The notes beneath the pieces are model-generated. The model was not told the origin of the DNA, did not search any database, and saw nothing but the letters and a program-made list of their open reading frames with translations. From G963676095 sp963676095 (GTDB lineage Bacteria; Bacteroidota; Bacteroidia; Bacteroidales; Prolixibacteraceae), in the NCBI GenBank assembly GCA_963676095.1, contig OY781040.1, positions 6,510,001 through 6,574,000 on the forward strand: a DNA stretch of 64,000 bases. Reading direction: 5' to 3'. Shown piece after piece: positions 8,262 to 16,577 of this stretch (position 1 is the first letter of the stretch; every line of letters begins with the position of its first letter). The translations under genes and the position numbers were made by a program.

Positions 8262-11009
8262 ATGAAAAAAAAGTATCTGATATTTTCGATTGTTACGATG
8301 ATGTGCTGCAGCGTCGCACATTTTAAGCTAATGGCTGCTGTCCAGGTTGCCGGACTGGTTTGTGAGTATCTGGATAACCCGGTGGGGATTGGTGCCGGAC
8401 AGCCAAGGCTTAGCTGGCAGCTTAGCGCAGCATCGTCTGATGAAAATGTTATGCAGGCAGCATATGAGATCAGGGTTGCAGGCTCTGTTTCCGATCTTTC
8501 GAAAAAATCGCGCCTGATCTGGGATTCCGGCAAAGTTGACAGCGACCGGTCGGTCGATGTCGTCTATGGAGGTCCTGCCCTGAAATCCATGCAACGGGTG
8601 TACTGGCAGGTCAGGGTATGGGACAACCGGAATAAGTTGAGTAGCTGGAGCGAACCCGCTTTCTGGGAAACGGGCATCCTTGATCCCGGAATGTGGAAAG
8701 CCTCATGGATCAGCAGCCTGGAGACCGATACAGCCTGGTCGAAACCGTGCCCGTATTTCAGAAAGGAGTTTCCGGTAAGGAAAACGGTAAAAAGTGCCAG
8801 GGTTTATGTTACATCCCGCGGACTTTATGAGCTGTTCCTGAATGGCGAAAAAGTAAGCCAGGATCTTTTTACTCCGGGGTGGACGAGCTATAACAAGCGA
8901 ATACAGTACCAGACTTACGATGTTACGGGAATGCTCCGTTCCCAGAATTGTCTCGGTGCCATCCTGGGCGACGGATGGTTCCGCGGAAATATAGGATGGG
9001 CAGGGCAACACAATTACTATGGCGATCAGCTGGCTTTTCTGGCACAGCTTGTGATTACCTACTCGGATGGCAGCACGGAAATAATTGCGACGGGTAAAGA
9101 CTGGAAGTCAAAGACAGGAGCAATCCTGGAGTCTGATATCTATAACGGGGAAACCTACGATGCCCGGATGGAGATGCCCGGATGGAACAAGACCGGCTTT
9201 GACGACAGCAACTGGGCGAATGTAAAGGAAGTATCTTTTCCCGTGAATATTCTGGTGGCACCTCAGGGAGTCCCGGTAAGGGCCGTTCAGGAAATAAAAC
9301 CTGTAAAATTGCTGGTTACCCCAAAAGGAGAGAAAGTATTCGACATGGGACAGAATATGGTTGGCTGGATCAGACTGAAGGTACAGGGGAAAAAAGGCGA
9401 CCGTGTCGTATTGAAGTTTGCGGAGGTGCTTGATAAAGAAGGAAACTTCTATACGGCAAACCTGCGTTCAGCCAAGGCAACAGATACCTATATCCTTAAA
9501 GGGGACGGAGAGGAAGTTTATGAGCCCCATTTTACTTTTCATGGCTTCCGTTTCGTGGAACTTGACGAATTTCCGGGTACTCCGGATTTAAATGCGGTTA
9601 CCGGTATTGTAATCCACTCGGATATGGAACAGACCGGGACTTTTGCCTGTTCCGATTCGCTGGTAACCCGGTTGCAGCATAATATACAGTGGGGGCAGAG
9701 AGGTAACTTTCTGGATGTCCCGACCGATTGTCCCCAGCGTGACGAACGGCTTGGCTGGACCGGTGACGCCCAGGTATTCAGCATGACTGCCGCCTATAAT
9801 TTTGATGTCGCCCCGTTTTACACGAAATGGTTGAAAGACGTGGCGGCCGATCAACTCCCTGACGGACGGGTCCCCCACGTTATCCCTGATGTACTGAAGA
9901 AAAGTGGCGGTTCTACCGCATGGGCCGACGTTTGCATTATTGTTCCGTGGACAATGTACCTTTCGTATGGCGATAAAAGGATCCTGGAAGAACAATATCC
10001 AAGCATGAAAGCCTGGGTGGAATACATGAAGGGCCGCGCCGGCGACGACAACCTGTGGACCGGAGATGACCATTTTGGCGATTGGCTCGCTTTTGCCAGT
10101 ACCCGTTCGGACTATACCGGGGCGACTACAGAGAAAGACCTGATCGCTACCGCCTATTACTGTTATTCAACTACATTGCTGGGGAAAATAGCCGGGATAA
10201 TTGGAAACAAGGCCGATGCGGAACAATATTCAGCCCTGGCCGGAAAAATTAAAAAAGCATTCAATGCTGAATTTGTAACGCCCAACGGACGGCTGGTTTC
10301 TCATACGCAAACAGCCTATGCCCTGGCGCTTTCGTTTAACCTGTTGCCGGATGAACTTATCCCGAAAGCCGCCGGATACCTGGCCAATGACGTGAAAAGT
10401 TTTGGCCACCTGACAACAGGTTTTGTCGGGACCCCCCTGTTGTGTAAAACATTATCCGATCACGGATATGCCGACCTGGCCTTTATGTTGCTGATGCGTA
10501 AAGCGTATCCTTCCTGGCTGTATCCGGTTACACAGGGCGCCACAACAATCTGGGAACGCTGGGACGGCCAGAAACCGGATGGTTCGTTTCAGGATGTCGG
10601 TATGAACAGTTTTAACCACTACGCTTATGGTGCAATTGGCGAATGGCTCTATACCTACGTTGCAGGGATCAATATCGATCCGGCAAATCCAGGGTACAAA
10701 CATATCCTTCTCAGTCCCCATGAAGGAGGCGGCCTGACTTATGTCAACGCTGAATTTTTATCGATGTACGGACCTATCCGGTCGGACTGGAAACAGGAAG
10801 GAAATGAATTTATTTACGATGTTGTTATCCCGGCGAATACGACAGCTACAGTTAGCCTTCCCGGTGCAGATGCCGGGTCGGTAATGGTTAACGCTGCTGC
10901 ATTGACCGGGAAAATGAAAGAAACGGCGAGACCGTATGACGGGGGTATAAAAGTAGACCTGGGCTCTGGTAAATACCAGTTCCGGTACCCGGTCTCCGGG
11001 AAAAAGTAA
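8262..11009 (+). CDS. GH78 alpha-L-rhamnosidase, secreted
   Basis: 915 residues. A signal peptide ends near residue 25 (FKLMA-AVQVAG). Next come a fibronectin-like/rhamnosidase N-terminal domain (EYLDNPVGIGAGQPRLSW, YWQVRVWDNRNKLSSWSEP), a Bac_rhamnosid_N beta-sandwich (RVYVTSRGLYELFLNGEKV, DLFTPGWTSYNKRIQY), a concanavalin-like domain (VFDMGQNMVGWIRLKVQG), and an alpha/alpha six-hairpin catalytic domain. The catalytic domain carries the acidic cluster TDCPQRDERLGWTGD (residues 488-502) and the C-terminal NHYAYGAIGEWLY with the expected base Glu. A short beta domain closes the protein. It should release terminal alpha-L-rhamnose from glycans in the periplasm or outside the cell. A Cys pair near residue 15 leaves open a lipoprotein form. 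Confidence 0.95.
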   Translation: MKKKYLIFSIVTMMCCSVAHFKLMAAVQVAGLVCEYLDNPVGIGAGQPRLSWQLSAASSDENVMQAAYEIRVAGSVSDLSKKSRLIWDSGKVDSDRSVDVVYGGPALKSMQRVYWQVRVWDNRNKLSSWSEPAFWETGILDPGMWKASWISSLETDTAWSKPCPYFRKEFPVRKTVKSARVYVTSRGLYELFLNGEKVSQDLFTPGWTSYNKRIQYQTYDVTGMLRSQNCLGAILGDGWFRGNIGWAGQHNYYGDQLAFLAQLVITYSDGSTEIIATGKDWKSKTGAILESDIYNGETYDARMEMPGWNKTGFDDSNWANVKEVSFPVNILVAPQGVPVRAVQEIKPVKLLVTPKGEKVFDMGQNMVGWIRLKVQGKKGDRVVLKFAEVLDKEGNFYTANLRSAKATDTYILKGDGEEVYEPHFTFHGFRFVELDEFPGTPDLNAVTGIVIHSDMEQTGTFACSDSLVTRLQHNIQWGQRGNFLDVPTDCPQRDERLGWTGDAQVFSMTAAYNFDVAPFYTKWLKDVAADQLPDGRVPHVIPDVLKKSGGSTAWADVCIIVPWTMYLSYGDKRILEEQYPSMKAWVEYMKGRAGDDNLWTGDDHFGDWLAFASTRSDYTGATTEKDLIATAYYCYSTTLLGKIAGIIGNKADAEQYSALAGKIKKAFNAEFVTPNGRLVSHTQTAYALALSFNLLPDELIPKAAGYLANDVKSFGHLTTGFVGTPLLCKTLSDHGYADLAFMLLMRKAYPSWLYPVTQGATTIWERWDGQKPDGSFQDVGMNSFNHYAYGAIGEWLYTYVAGINIDPANPGYKHILLSPHEGGGLTYVNAEFLSMYGPIRSDWKQEGNEFIYDVVIPANTTATVSLPGADAGSVMVNAAALTGKMKETARPYDGGIKVDLGSGKYQFRYPVSGKK

Positions 11010-11053
11010 GTATGACTTAACTATTGTTTGCGAATTCTATTAACTGATTAAAA

Positions 11054-12319
11054 ATGAATAAAGACAAGATTGAAAAGGCCTATCTTCTGGCCAGGGAACA
11101 ATATGCTGCTCTTGGCATTGATACGGACTCCGCGGTAGGCAAAATGAAGGATGTTGTTATTTCTCTTCATTGCTGGCAAACCGATGATGTCGGCGGTTTC
11201 GAAACGCCCGGTTCTTCATTGTCAGGAGGAGGGATACAGGCTACGGGAAATTATCCGGGTAAATCCAGGAATATTGCTGAAATGAGGGCCGACCTGGATA
11301 AGGTGCTTTCATTGCTCCCCGGCAAGCAACGGCTGAACCTTCACGCCATTTACGGTGAATTCGGAGGGGAAAAGGTTGACCGCGACCAGATCGGGCCGGA
11401 GCACTTTCAGGGATGGATCGATTGGTGTAAAACACGGGGCATGGGAATGGATTTCAATGCCACCTGTTTTTCTCATCCCAAAGCTGCTGATGGATTCACA
11501 CTTTCCAGCAAAAACGAAGAAAACCGCAGGTTTTGGGTTGAGCATGTAAAGAGGTGCCGGGCTATCTCGGCTGAGATAGGAAAACAACTGGGGACTCCCT
11601 GTGTGCATAATACCTGGATACCGGACGGTTCAAAGGATGTACCTGTTGACAGGAACGGCTATCGTACTTTGCTGAAAGAATCGCTCGATGAAGCGATGTC
11701 TGTCAGTTATCCCAAAGAGTATATGAAGGATGCTGTTGAAAGCAAGCTGTTTGGGATCGGGGCCGAATCGATGACTGTTGGTTCCCATGATTTTTATCTG
11801 GGCTATGCCATTAAAAACAACAAGCTGATCACGCTCGATACCGGGCATTTTCATCCGACAGAACAGGTCGGGGATAAAATATCGGCCTGTCTTCAGTTTA
11901 TCGATGAATTGTTGCTTCATGTTTCCCGTCCGGTACGGTGGGATTCGGACCATGTAGTTACCCTGAACGAGGAAGTTCAGCTGATCGCCGCTGAAATTGT
12001 CCGTAATAATTTTCTTCCCCGCATAAATATCGGGCTCGATTTTTTTGACGCTTCCATTAACCGGATCGGCGCTTATGTGATTGGAACCAGAGCTGCTCAG
12101 AAAGCTTTCCTGATTGCGCTTCTGGAGCCTACGAGAATGTTGGTGGAACTGGAAGAAACAGGTAAAAACTTCGAACGCCTGGCTATGTTTGAGGAGCTGA
12201 AAACCATGCCTTTTAATGCCGTATGGGATTATTATTGCATGAAGGAAGAGGTTCCTGTCGGGATGGAGTATATTGCAGAAATTCAGAAATACGAACAGGA
12301 AGTTCTCTGCAAACGCTAA
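11054..12319 (+). CDS. rhaA: L-rhamnose isomerase
   Basis: 421 residues, matching the family length. Typical sequence includes ISLHCWQTDDVGGFETPG, LSGGGIQATGNYPGK, FNATCFSHPKA, the metal-site region GIGAESMTVGSHDFYLGYA, and DTGHFHPTEQVGDK followed by RPVRWDSDHVV. It converts L-rhamnose to L-rhamnulose in the cytoplasm using a divalent metal. It lies 44 bp after the rhamnosidase gene and 77 bp before the kinase gene; a strong hairpin fills that second gap. Confidence 0.96.
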   Translation: MNKDKIEKAYLLAREQYAALGIDTDSAVGKMKDVVISLHCWQTDDVGGFETPGSSLSGGGIQATGNYPGKSRNIAEMRADLDKVLSLLPGKQRLNLHAIYGEFGGEKVDRDQIGPEHFQGWIDWCKTRGMGMDFNATCFSHPKAADGFTLSSKNEENRRFWVEHVKRCRAISAEIGKQLGTPCVHNTWIPDGSKDVPVDRNGYRTLLKESLDEAMSVSYPKEYMKDAVESKLFGIGAESMTVGSHDFYLGYAIKNNKLITLDTGHFHPTEQVGDKISACLQFIDELLLHVSRPVRWDSDHVVTLNEEVQLIAAEIVRNNFLPRINIGLDFFDASINRIGAYVIGTRAAQKAFLIALLEPTRMLVELEETGKNFERLAMFEELKTMPFNAVWDYYCMKEEVPVGMEYIAEIQKYEQEVLCKR

Positions 12320-12335
12320 TACATGTTATATGATT

Positions 12336-12379
12336 GTCGTCGCGGTCCCGCATTTTTATTTAACGGGATCGCGAACGAC
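12336..12379 (+). terminator. Intercistronic GC-rich hairpin between rhaA and the kinase gene
   Basis: GTCGTCGCGGTCCCG (12336-12350) pairs with CGGGATCGCGAACGAC (12364-12379), with one G-T pair and one bulge, around an A/T-rich loop. There is no T-tract after it, so it is more likely an mRNA-processing or stability element inside the operon than a full terminator. Confidence 0.5.
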
Positions 12380-12396
12380 TATTAAATAGTTATCTG

Positions 12397-13761
12397 ATGC
12401 AACAAGTAATTGCAGTTTTTGATATCGGGAAAACGAATAAGAAACTTTTACTTTTTGACGAAAAATTCAGTATTGTTTTTCAGGAGGAGCAAAAATTTCC
12501 GGTAATCGCAGATGAAGATGGGTTCGAATGTGACGACATCGGGCTTATCGTTTCATGGATTAATGGTGAATTGTCCCGGTTAATAACGGAAGGTAAATAT
12601 GATGTTACTGCCGTGAATTTTTCTACTTACGGCGCTTCCCTGATGTTCCTGGACGAAAAGGGAGATAGGCTCACTCCGGTATATAATTATTTGAAACCTG
12701 TTTCTCCGGCTATTGCTGAAGACTTATTCAACGCGTATGGCGGGAGGGATGAATTTTGCAGGCAAACAGCCAGTCCTGCTTTAGGATTGCTCCTGAATTC
12801 GGGCATCCAGATCCTGTGGATGCTCAGGGAGAAGCCGCAGGTAATGGAAAAGGCGAGGTCGGTCCTTCATTTTCCCCAGTATTTATCGTATGTGCTGACG
12901 GGAAAAGTTGTCGCGGAACCAACCTCTGTCGGGTGCCATACCTTTATGTGGAATTTCGACAAGATGGATTATCACCGGTGGATTGCCGATAATGGTATTG
13001 AACTGCCTGCCCCTGTTACCAATGATGTTGTTTATGATACCGTTATTCAGGGACAGAAACTCAAGGTAGGGACAGGGATACACGACAGCTCGGCATCGCT
13101 GGTTCCGTATCTGAAAGGAAGCAGTGAAAAATTTATTCTGATTTCAACGGGTACCTGGTGTATCAATATGAACCCTTTTAACGGGGAACCGCTTACTGCG
13201 CACCAGCTGGAGCAGGATTGCCTGTGCTTTTTGAGCCCGGACAAAAGGCAGATAAAATCGTCCCGGTTGTTCATGGGACATTTCCACGAAGTCTGGGCCG
13301 AGCGGCTTGCTGCTCATTTCAACACAGACCCGGGCCTGTTTAAAAGGACCGGATACAATGCACGGATGATTGAAAAAATCGGGCTCCGTTTTGGAAATAA
13401 ATCTGTATTTTTCCCGGGTGGAAAAGAAAGCTTTGAGCTAGGAAAAGATCTTGTTGATCTGGAAATCTTTGAAAGTTATGAAGAAGCCTATACGAAACTG
13501 ATGACCGACCTTACCGGTTTGTGTGCAGAGTCTGTACGGTTGGTGGTGCCGGAAAAAGATGAAACCAGGTGCCTTTACGTTTCCGGCGGATTTGCCCGCA
13601 ATGAAATATTTATAAAGCTTCTGACGGAACATTTTCCCGGGAAGAAAGTATATACTTCGGAGATTGACAACTCGAGCGCCCTGGGGGCGGCTCTTGTGGT
13701 GGCAGGCTCTGCGGAAAATGCCGGGAAAGTATATCCGGATCTGGGATTAAAGAAAAGGTAA
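12397..13761 (+). CDS. rhaB: FGGY-family sugar kinase, probable rhamnulokinase
   Basis: 454 residues. The N-terminal ATP-binding motif reads FDIGKTNKKLLLFD, and the second FGGY domain has VLISTGTWCINMNPF-like (here ILISTGTWCINMNPF), LYVSGGFARNEIF and SSALGAALVVAG. The family phosphorylates sugars with an ATPase-type fold. Its place between rhamnose isomerase and a class II aldolase makes L-rhamnulose the probable substrate, giving L-rhamnulose 1-phosphate. Its opening DIGKTNKKL differs from the classical E. coli-type RhaB start, so it belongs to a separate subgroup and the exact substrate is inferred from context. Confidence 0.82.
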   Translation: MQQVIAVFDIGKTNKKLLLFDEKFSIVFQEEQKFPVIADEDGFECDDIGLIVSWINGELSRLITEGKYDVTAVNFSTYGASLMFLDEKGDRLTPVYNYLKPVSPAIAEDLFNAYGGRDEFCRQTASPALGLLLNSGIQILWMLREKPQVMEKARSVLHFPQYLSYVLTGKVVAEPTSVGCHTFMWNFDKMDYHRWIADNGIELPAPVTNDVVYDTVIQGQKLKVGTGIHDSSASLVPYLKGSSEKFILISTGTWCINMNPFNGEPLTAHQLEQDCLCFLSPDKRQIKSSRLFMGHFHEVWAERLAAHFNTDPGLFKRTGYNARMIEKIGLRFGNKSVFFPGGKESFELGKDLVDLEIFESYEEAYTKLMTDLTGLCAESVRLVVPEKDETRCLYVSGGFARNEIFIKLLTEHFPGKKVYTSEIDNSSALGAALVVAGSAENAGKVYPDLGLKKR

Positions 13762-13837
13762 GTTTGGATAATAATAATTACCGGTGAAACACCGGGAAAA
13801 GAGAAGGTTATTTTCTGGTTTAGTTAATAAATTAAAG

Positions 13838-15133
13838 ATGAAAAGATTAGACACTAAGTTAATGCATCCGCGTGACCAGATCACGATGATCATTGACAAA
13901 ATTTATCATGGGGGGTTGACGACGACCTCCGGCGGAAATGTATCGATTATTGATGAAAACGGGGATATATGGGTTACCCCTTCCGCAATTGATAAAGGTT
14001 CGCTCCGCCCGTCGGATATCATGTTGGTTAAAAAAGACGGGACTATTATCGGGAGGCATAAGCCATCGTCAGAGTATCCATTTCACAGGGCTATCTATGA
14101 GGCCCGTCCCGATATTAAGGCCGTGATCCATGCTCATCCGCCGGCCCTGGTTTCATTCAGTATTGTGAGGCAGATACCAAACACGAATATCATTCCTCAG
14201 GCAAAGACTATTTGCGGCGATATTGGCTATGCCCCATACGAACTTCCCGGCAGTGAGGAACTTGGTGTAAAGATTGCCGATGAGTTTAAAAAAGGTTTTA
14301 ATGCCGTGATCATGGAAAATCACGGAACTGTGGTTGGCGGATCAGATCTGTCGGATGCATTTCAACGTTTTGAAACGCTTGAGTTCTGTTGCCGGACCAT
14401 TATTTACGGGAGCACGATCGGAACGCCGCGATATCTGAGCGATGAACAGATTGAAGAATTCGAAAACCAGATACCCCGGTTGCTTCCGGAAATGGATGCA
14501 GTGGAATACCCGTCAGATGAAAGGGCTATCCGGGAAGAGATTAAGAAGATCGTTCACCGGGCATGCGACCAGGGGCTGATGATCAGCTCATACGGTACGG
14601 TTTCAGTTCGCTGGCGTAACAACGATTTTCTGATCACGCCTCCCAATGTATCCCGTTGGGATATTCAAAACGAAGATATCGTGCAGATCAGGGGAGGGAA
14701 GAGGGAACCCGGAAAAATACCCAGCCGGTCGACCTGGTTGCACCAGGAAATATACAGGCGTTTTCCAAAGGTTAATTCTGTTATTCTGACCCAGACGCCA
14801 TACCTGATGGCCTATAGTGTAACCGACGAAAAGTTTGACGTGAGGACGATCCCCGAAAGCTGGATTTTCCTGCAGGATGTTCCCAATGTGCCATTCGGAT
14901 CACACTTTGCCGGAGAGGAAACTATATTGAACATTCTGTCGGATAAATGCCCGGCGGTGATTATCAATAACGATTCGGTCCTGGTTACCGGGGATAAATT
15001 GTTGGGTACATTCGACCGGCTTGAGGTCGCTGAATTTAGCGCGAAGTCACTGACATTGGGGGCTTCGCTGGGAAAACTTGTCCCGATCAACCCCGATCAG
15101 GTTGAAGCACTACGTAAAAAATTTCTCGGGTAA
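13838..15133 (+). CDS. Two-domain class II aldolase/adducin protein, probable rhamnulose-1-phosphate aldolase
   Basis: About 431 residues from ATG 13838; a GTG at 13784 would add 18 residues. The first half is a complete class II aldolase domain with zinc ligands in HAHPP (His98, His100) and ENHGTVV (His162), and the catalytic-Glu region SSEYPFHRAIY. The second half repeats the fold (LMISSYGTVSVRWRNNDFLI) but the equivalent sites read SRSTWLHQEIY, ILTQTPY and NNDSVLVTG. All visible metal ligands are therefore lost and this half is probably structural or regulatory. As last gene of the rhamnose run it should split rhamnulose 1-phosphate into dihydroxyacetone phosphate and L-lactaldehyde. A perfect terminator follows. 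Confidence 0.83.
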   Translation: MKRLDTKLMHPRDQITMIIDKIYHGGLTTTSGGNVSIIDENGDIWVTPSAIDKGSLRPSDIMLVKKDGTIIGRHKPSSEYPFHRAIYEARPDIKAVIHAHPPALVSFSIVRQIPNTNIIPQAKTICGDIGYAPYELPGSEELGVKIADEFKKGFNAVIMENHGTVVGGSDLSDAFQRFETLEFCCRTIIYGSTIGTPRYLSDEQIEEFENQIPRLLPEMDAVEYPSDERAIREEIKKIVHRACDQGLMISSYGTVSVRWRNNDFLITPPNVSRWDIQNEDIVQIRGGKREPGKIPSRSTWLHQEIYRRFPKVNSVILTQTPYLMAYSVTDEKFDVRTIPESWIFLQDVPNVPFGSHFAGEETILNILSDKCPAVIINNDSVLVTGDKLLGTFDRLEVAEFSAKSLTLGASLGKLVPINPDQVEALRKKFLG

Positions 15134-15140
15134 ATAAATT

Positions 15141-15172
15141 AAATCCCGAAGGTCTGAAAACCTTCGGGATTT
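15141..15172. terminator. Bidirectional terminator closing the rhamnose operon
   Basis: A perfect 13-bp stem, AAATCCCGAAGGT (15141-15153) with ACCTTCGGGATTT (15160-15172), with a 6-base loop. It lies between convergent genes, and the stop codon of the minus-strand MFS gene overlaps its right edge. Confidence 0.85.
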
Positions 15173-16325
15173 AACGGACTACAACCGTTTCCTTTTTGAT
15201 CATCCTGGAGAAGGTCAGGGAGCACAATGCGAGAAACGCCCCTCCTAAAAAGGGTATCCGCCAGTTTACAGTCCATAATATTCCGCCTATTACAGGCAGG
15301 ATAACCGCAGTGATGTGGTTGATCGTAAAGCCTACAGCCATTGAAGGTGCAATGTCTTTTGGATCTGCCTGTTTCCTGAAATAGGAATTTATTGCAATGG
15401 CAAAACTGAAAAACAGGTTGTCTACAAGATACATGGCCGTGGCGACATTTTTGTTTTCAATGAGGGCATAACCCATGAATACAATGAAAAGGCTTGCGTA
15501 CTCGATGGTAAGCATAAAGCGTTCGCCATACCGGTTTATTGCCCGTCCGACCACCGGACTGAGAAAATAAGTGATCACGTTGTTTATCACGAAAAGTACG
15601 GTGATATAGGTAACAGAAAATTTGTATTTTTCAACAAGGATAAATACGGCAAAAACAACAAAAATCTGCCGTCTTGCGCCGCTTAGCAGGTTGAGCACGT
15701 AAAACAGCCAGTATTTCTTTTTTAGTACCAGTTTTTTCTGTTGGGGAGGAAGGTTTTTATCTACCGGATTTTTAGTGAAGGAATAAATGCTCACAATAAT
15801 CACAAAAGCCCCTATAATATAAAACAGTTCATTGATGGGAAGGAACGCTGAAATGATCCAGATAAAAATTCCCACAGAAATATTTGCTACTGCCGTGAAA
15901 CTTTTCATTTTGGCAAGGACCTGGGGTACCCGGTCGCCTTCGAAATACTGCAACGATAATGATTGATTGCAGGTCTCAAAAAAGTGAAAACCGACTGACA
16001 TGATTACCGTGGTAATTAATAACCCTTCAAATGAAGGCAGGGCCCCGGCCAGAGCCACCCCTGCTCCAAGTATGATGAGCGATACGGCAGCAAAGCGGTG
16101 TTCCGCAAAAATAAGGAGCAGGTAGATGACAAAAAATGTCAGGAATCCCGGAATTTCCCGGACTGACTGTATAATACCTATTTGTACGGAATTAATGCCA
16201 ACCGTATCGACCGCATAGTTGTTAAAAAGGGTTCGCCATCCCTGGAAACATACTGCCGAAGCAATAACCAGCATCGCCAGGAAAGGATACATCGGATTTT
16301 CCCTGTAATGTTTATACTGATTCAT
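15171..16325 (-). CDS. MFS transporter, substrate unknown
   Basis: 384 residues, hydrophobic throughout, with about twelve predicted membrane segments and a charged middle loop (NPVDKNLPPQQKKLVLKKKYW) between the two halves, as in the major facilitator superfamily. The loop between segments 2 and 3 reads FAEHRFAAVS, a loose form of the family motif. It is convergent with the rhamnose operon and downstream of a beta-helix lipoprotein gene on the same strand, but a terminator separates those two. A sugar or sugar-acid substrate would fit the neighbourhood, but nothing in the sequence shows it. Confidence 0.8.
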   Translation of the reverse strand: MNQYKHYRENPMYPFLAMLVIASAVCFQGWRTLFNNYAVDTVGINSVQIGIIQSVREIPGFLTFFVIYLLLIFAEHRFAAVSLIILGAGVALAGALPSFEGLLITTVIMSVGFHFFETCNQSLSLQYFEGDRVPQVLAKMKSFTAVANISVGIFIWIISAFLPINELFYIIGAFVIIVSIYSFTKNPVDKNLPPQQKKLVLKKKYWLFYVLNLLSGARRQIFVVFAVFILVEKYKFSVTYITVLFVINNVITYFLSPVVGRAINRYGERFMLTIEYASLFIVFMGYALIENKNVATAMYLVDNLFFSFAIAINSYFRKQADPKDIAPSMAVGFTINHITAVILPVIGGILWTVNWRIPFLGGAFLALCSLTFSRMIKKETVVVR

Positions 16326-16437
16326 AGATATGAGTTCAAAGTGTAAACATATTCTTTATTTTTTCCTAAATAAAACTTTTGGGTTTTTTGAAGGAAAAGT
16401 TTACGTAGAAAAAACAAAAGCGGAAAAGTGGAGGAAG

Positions 16438-16489
16438 AAAAATCTGCCTGTTTCCTTCATGTTCCTATGGTGAAACAAGCAGATTTTTT
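16438..16489 (-). terminator. Terminator of the beta-helix lipoprotein gene
   Basis: AAAAATCTGCCTGTTTC (16438-16454) pairs with GAAACAAGCAGATTTTT (from 16472) with one mismatch. Read on the minus strand the hairpin is followed by a T-rich run, as expected downstream of the gene at 16578-18362. Confidence 0.75.
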
Positions 16490-16577
16490 CGAATCGATCA
16501 AATTAGCCAATAAAAATAAAATAATATCTTCTTACATAATTGATGTGTTTGTCAAGCGTATTAATATAATCAACCAC

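Noticed and set aside
9539..10721. Long antisense ORFs within the GH78 gene
   Set aside because: Shadows of a strongly coding frame; the sense product has full family motifs.
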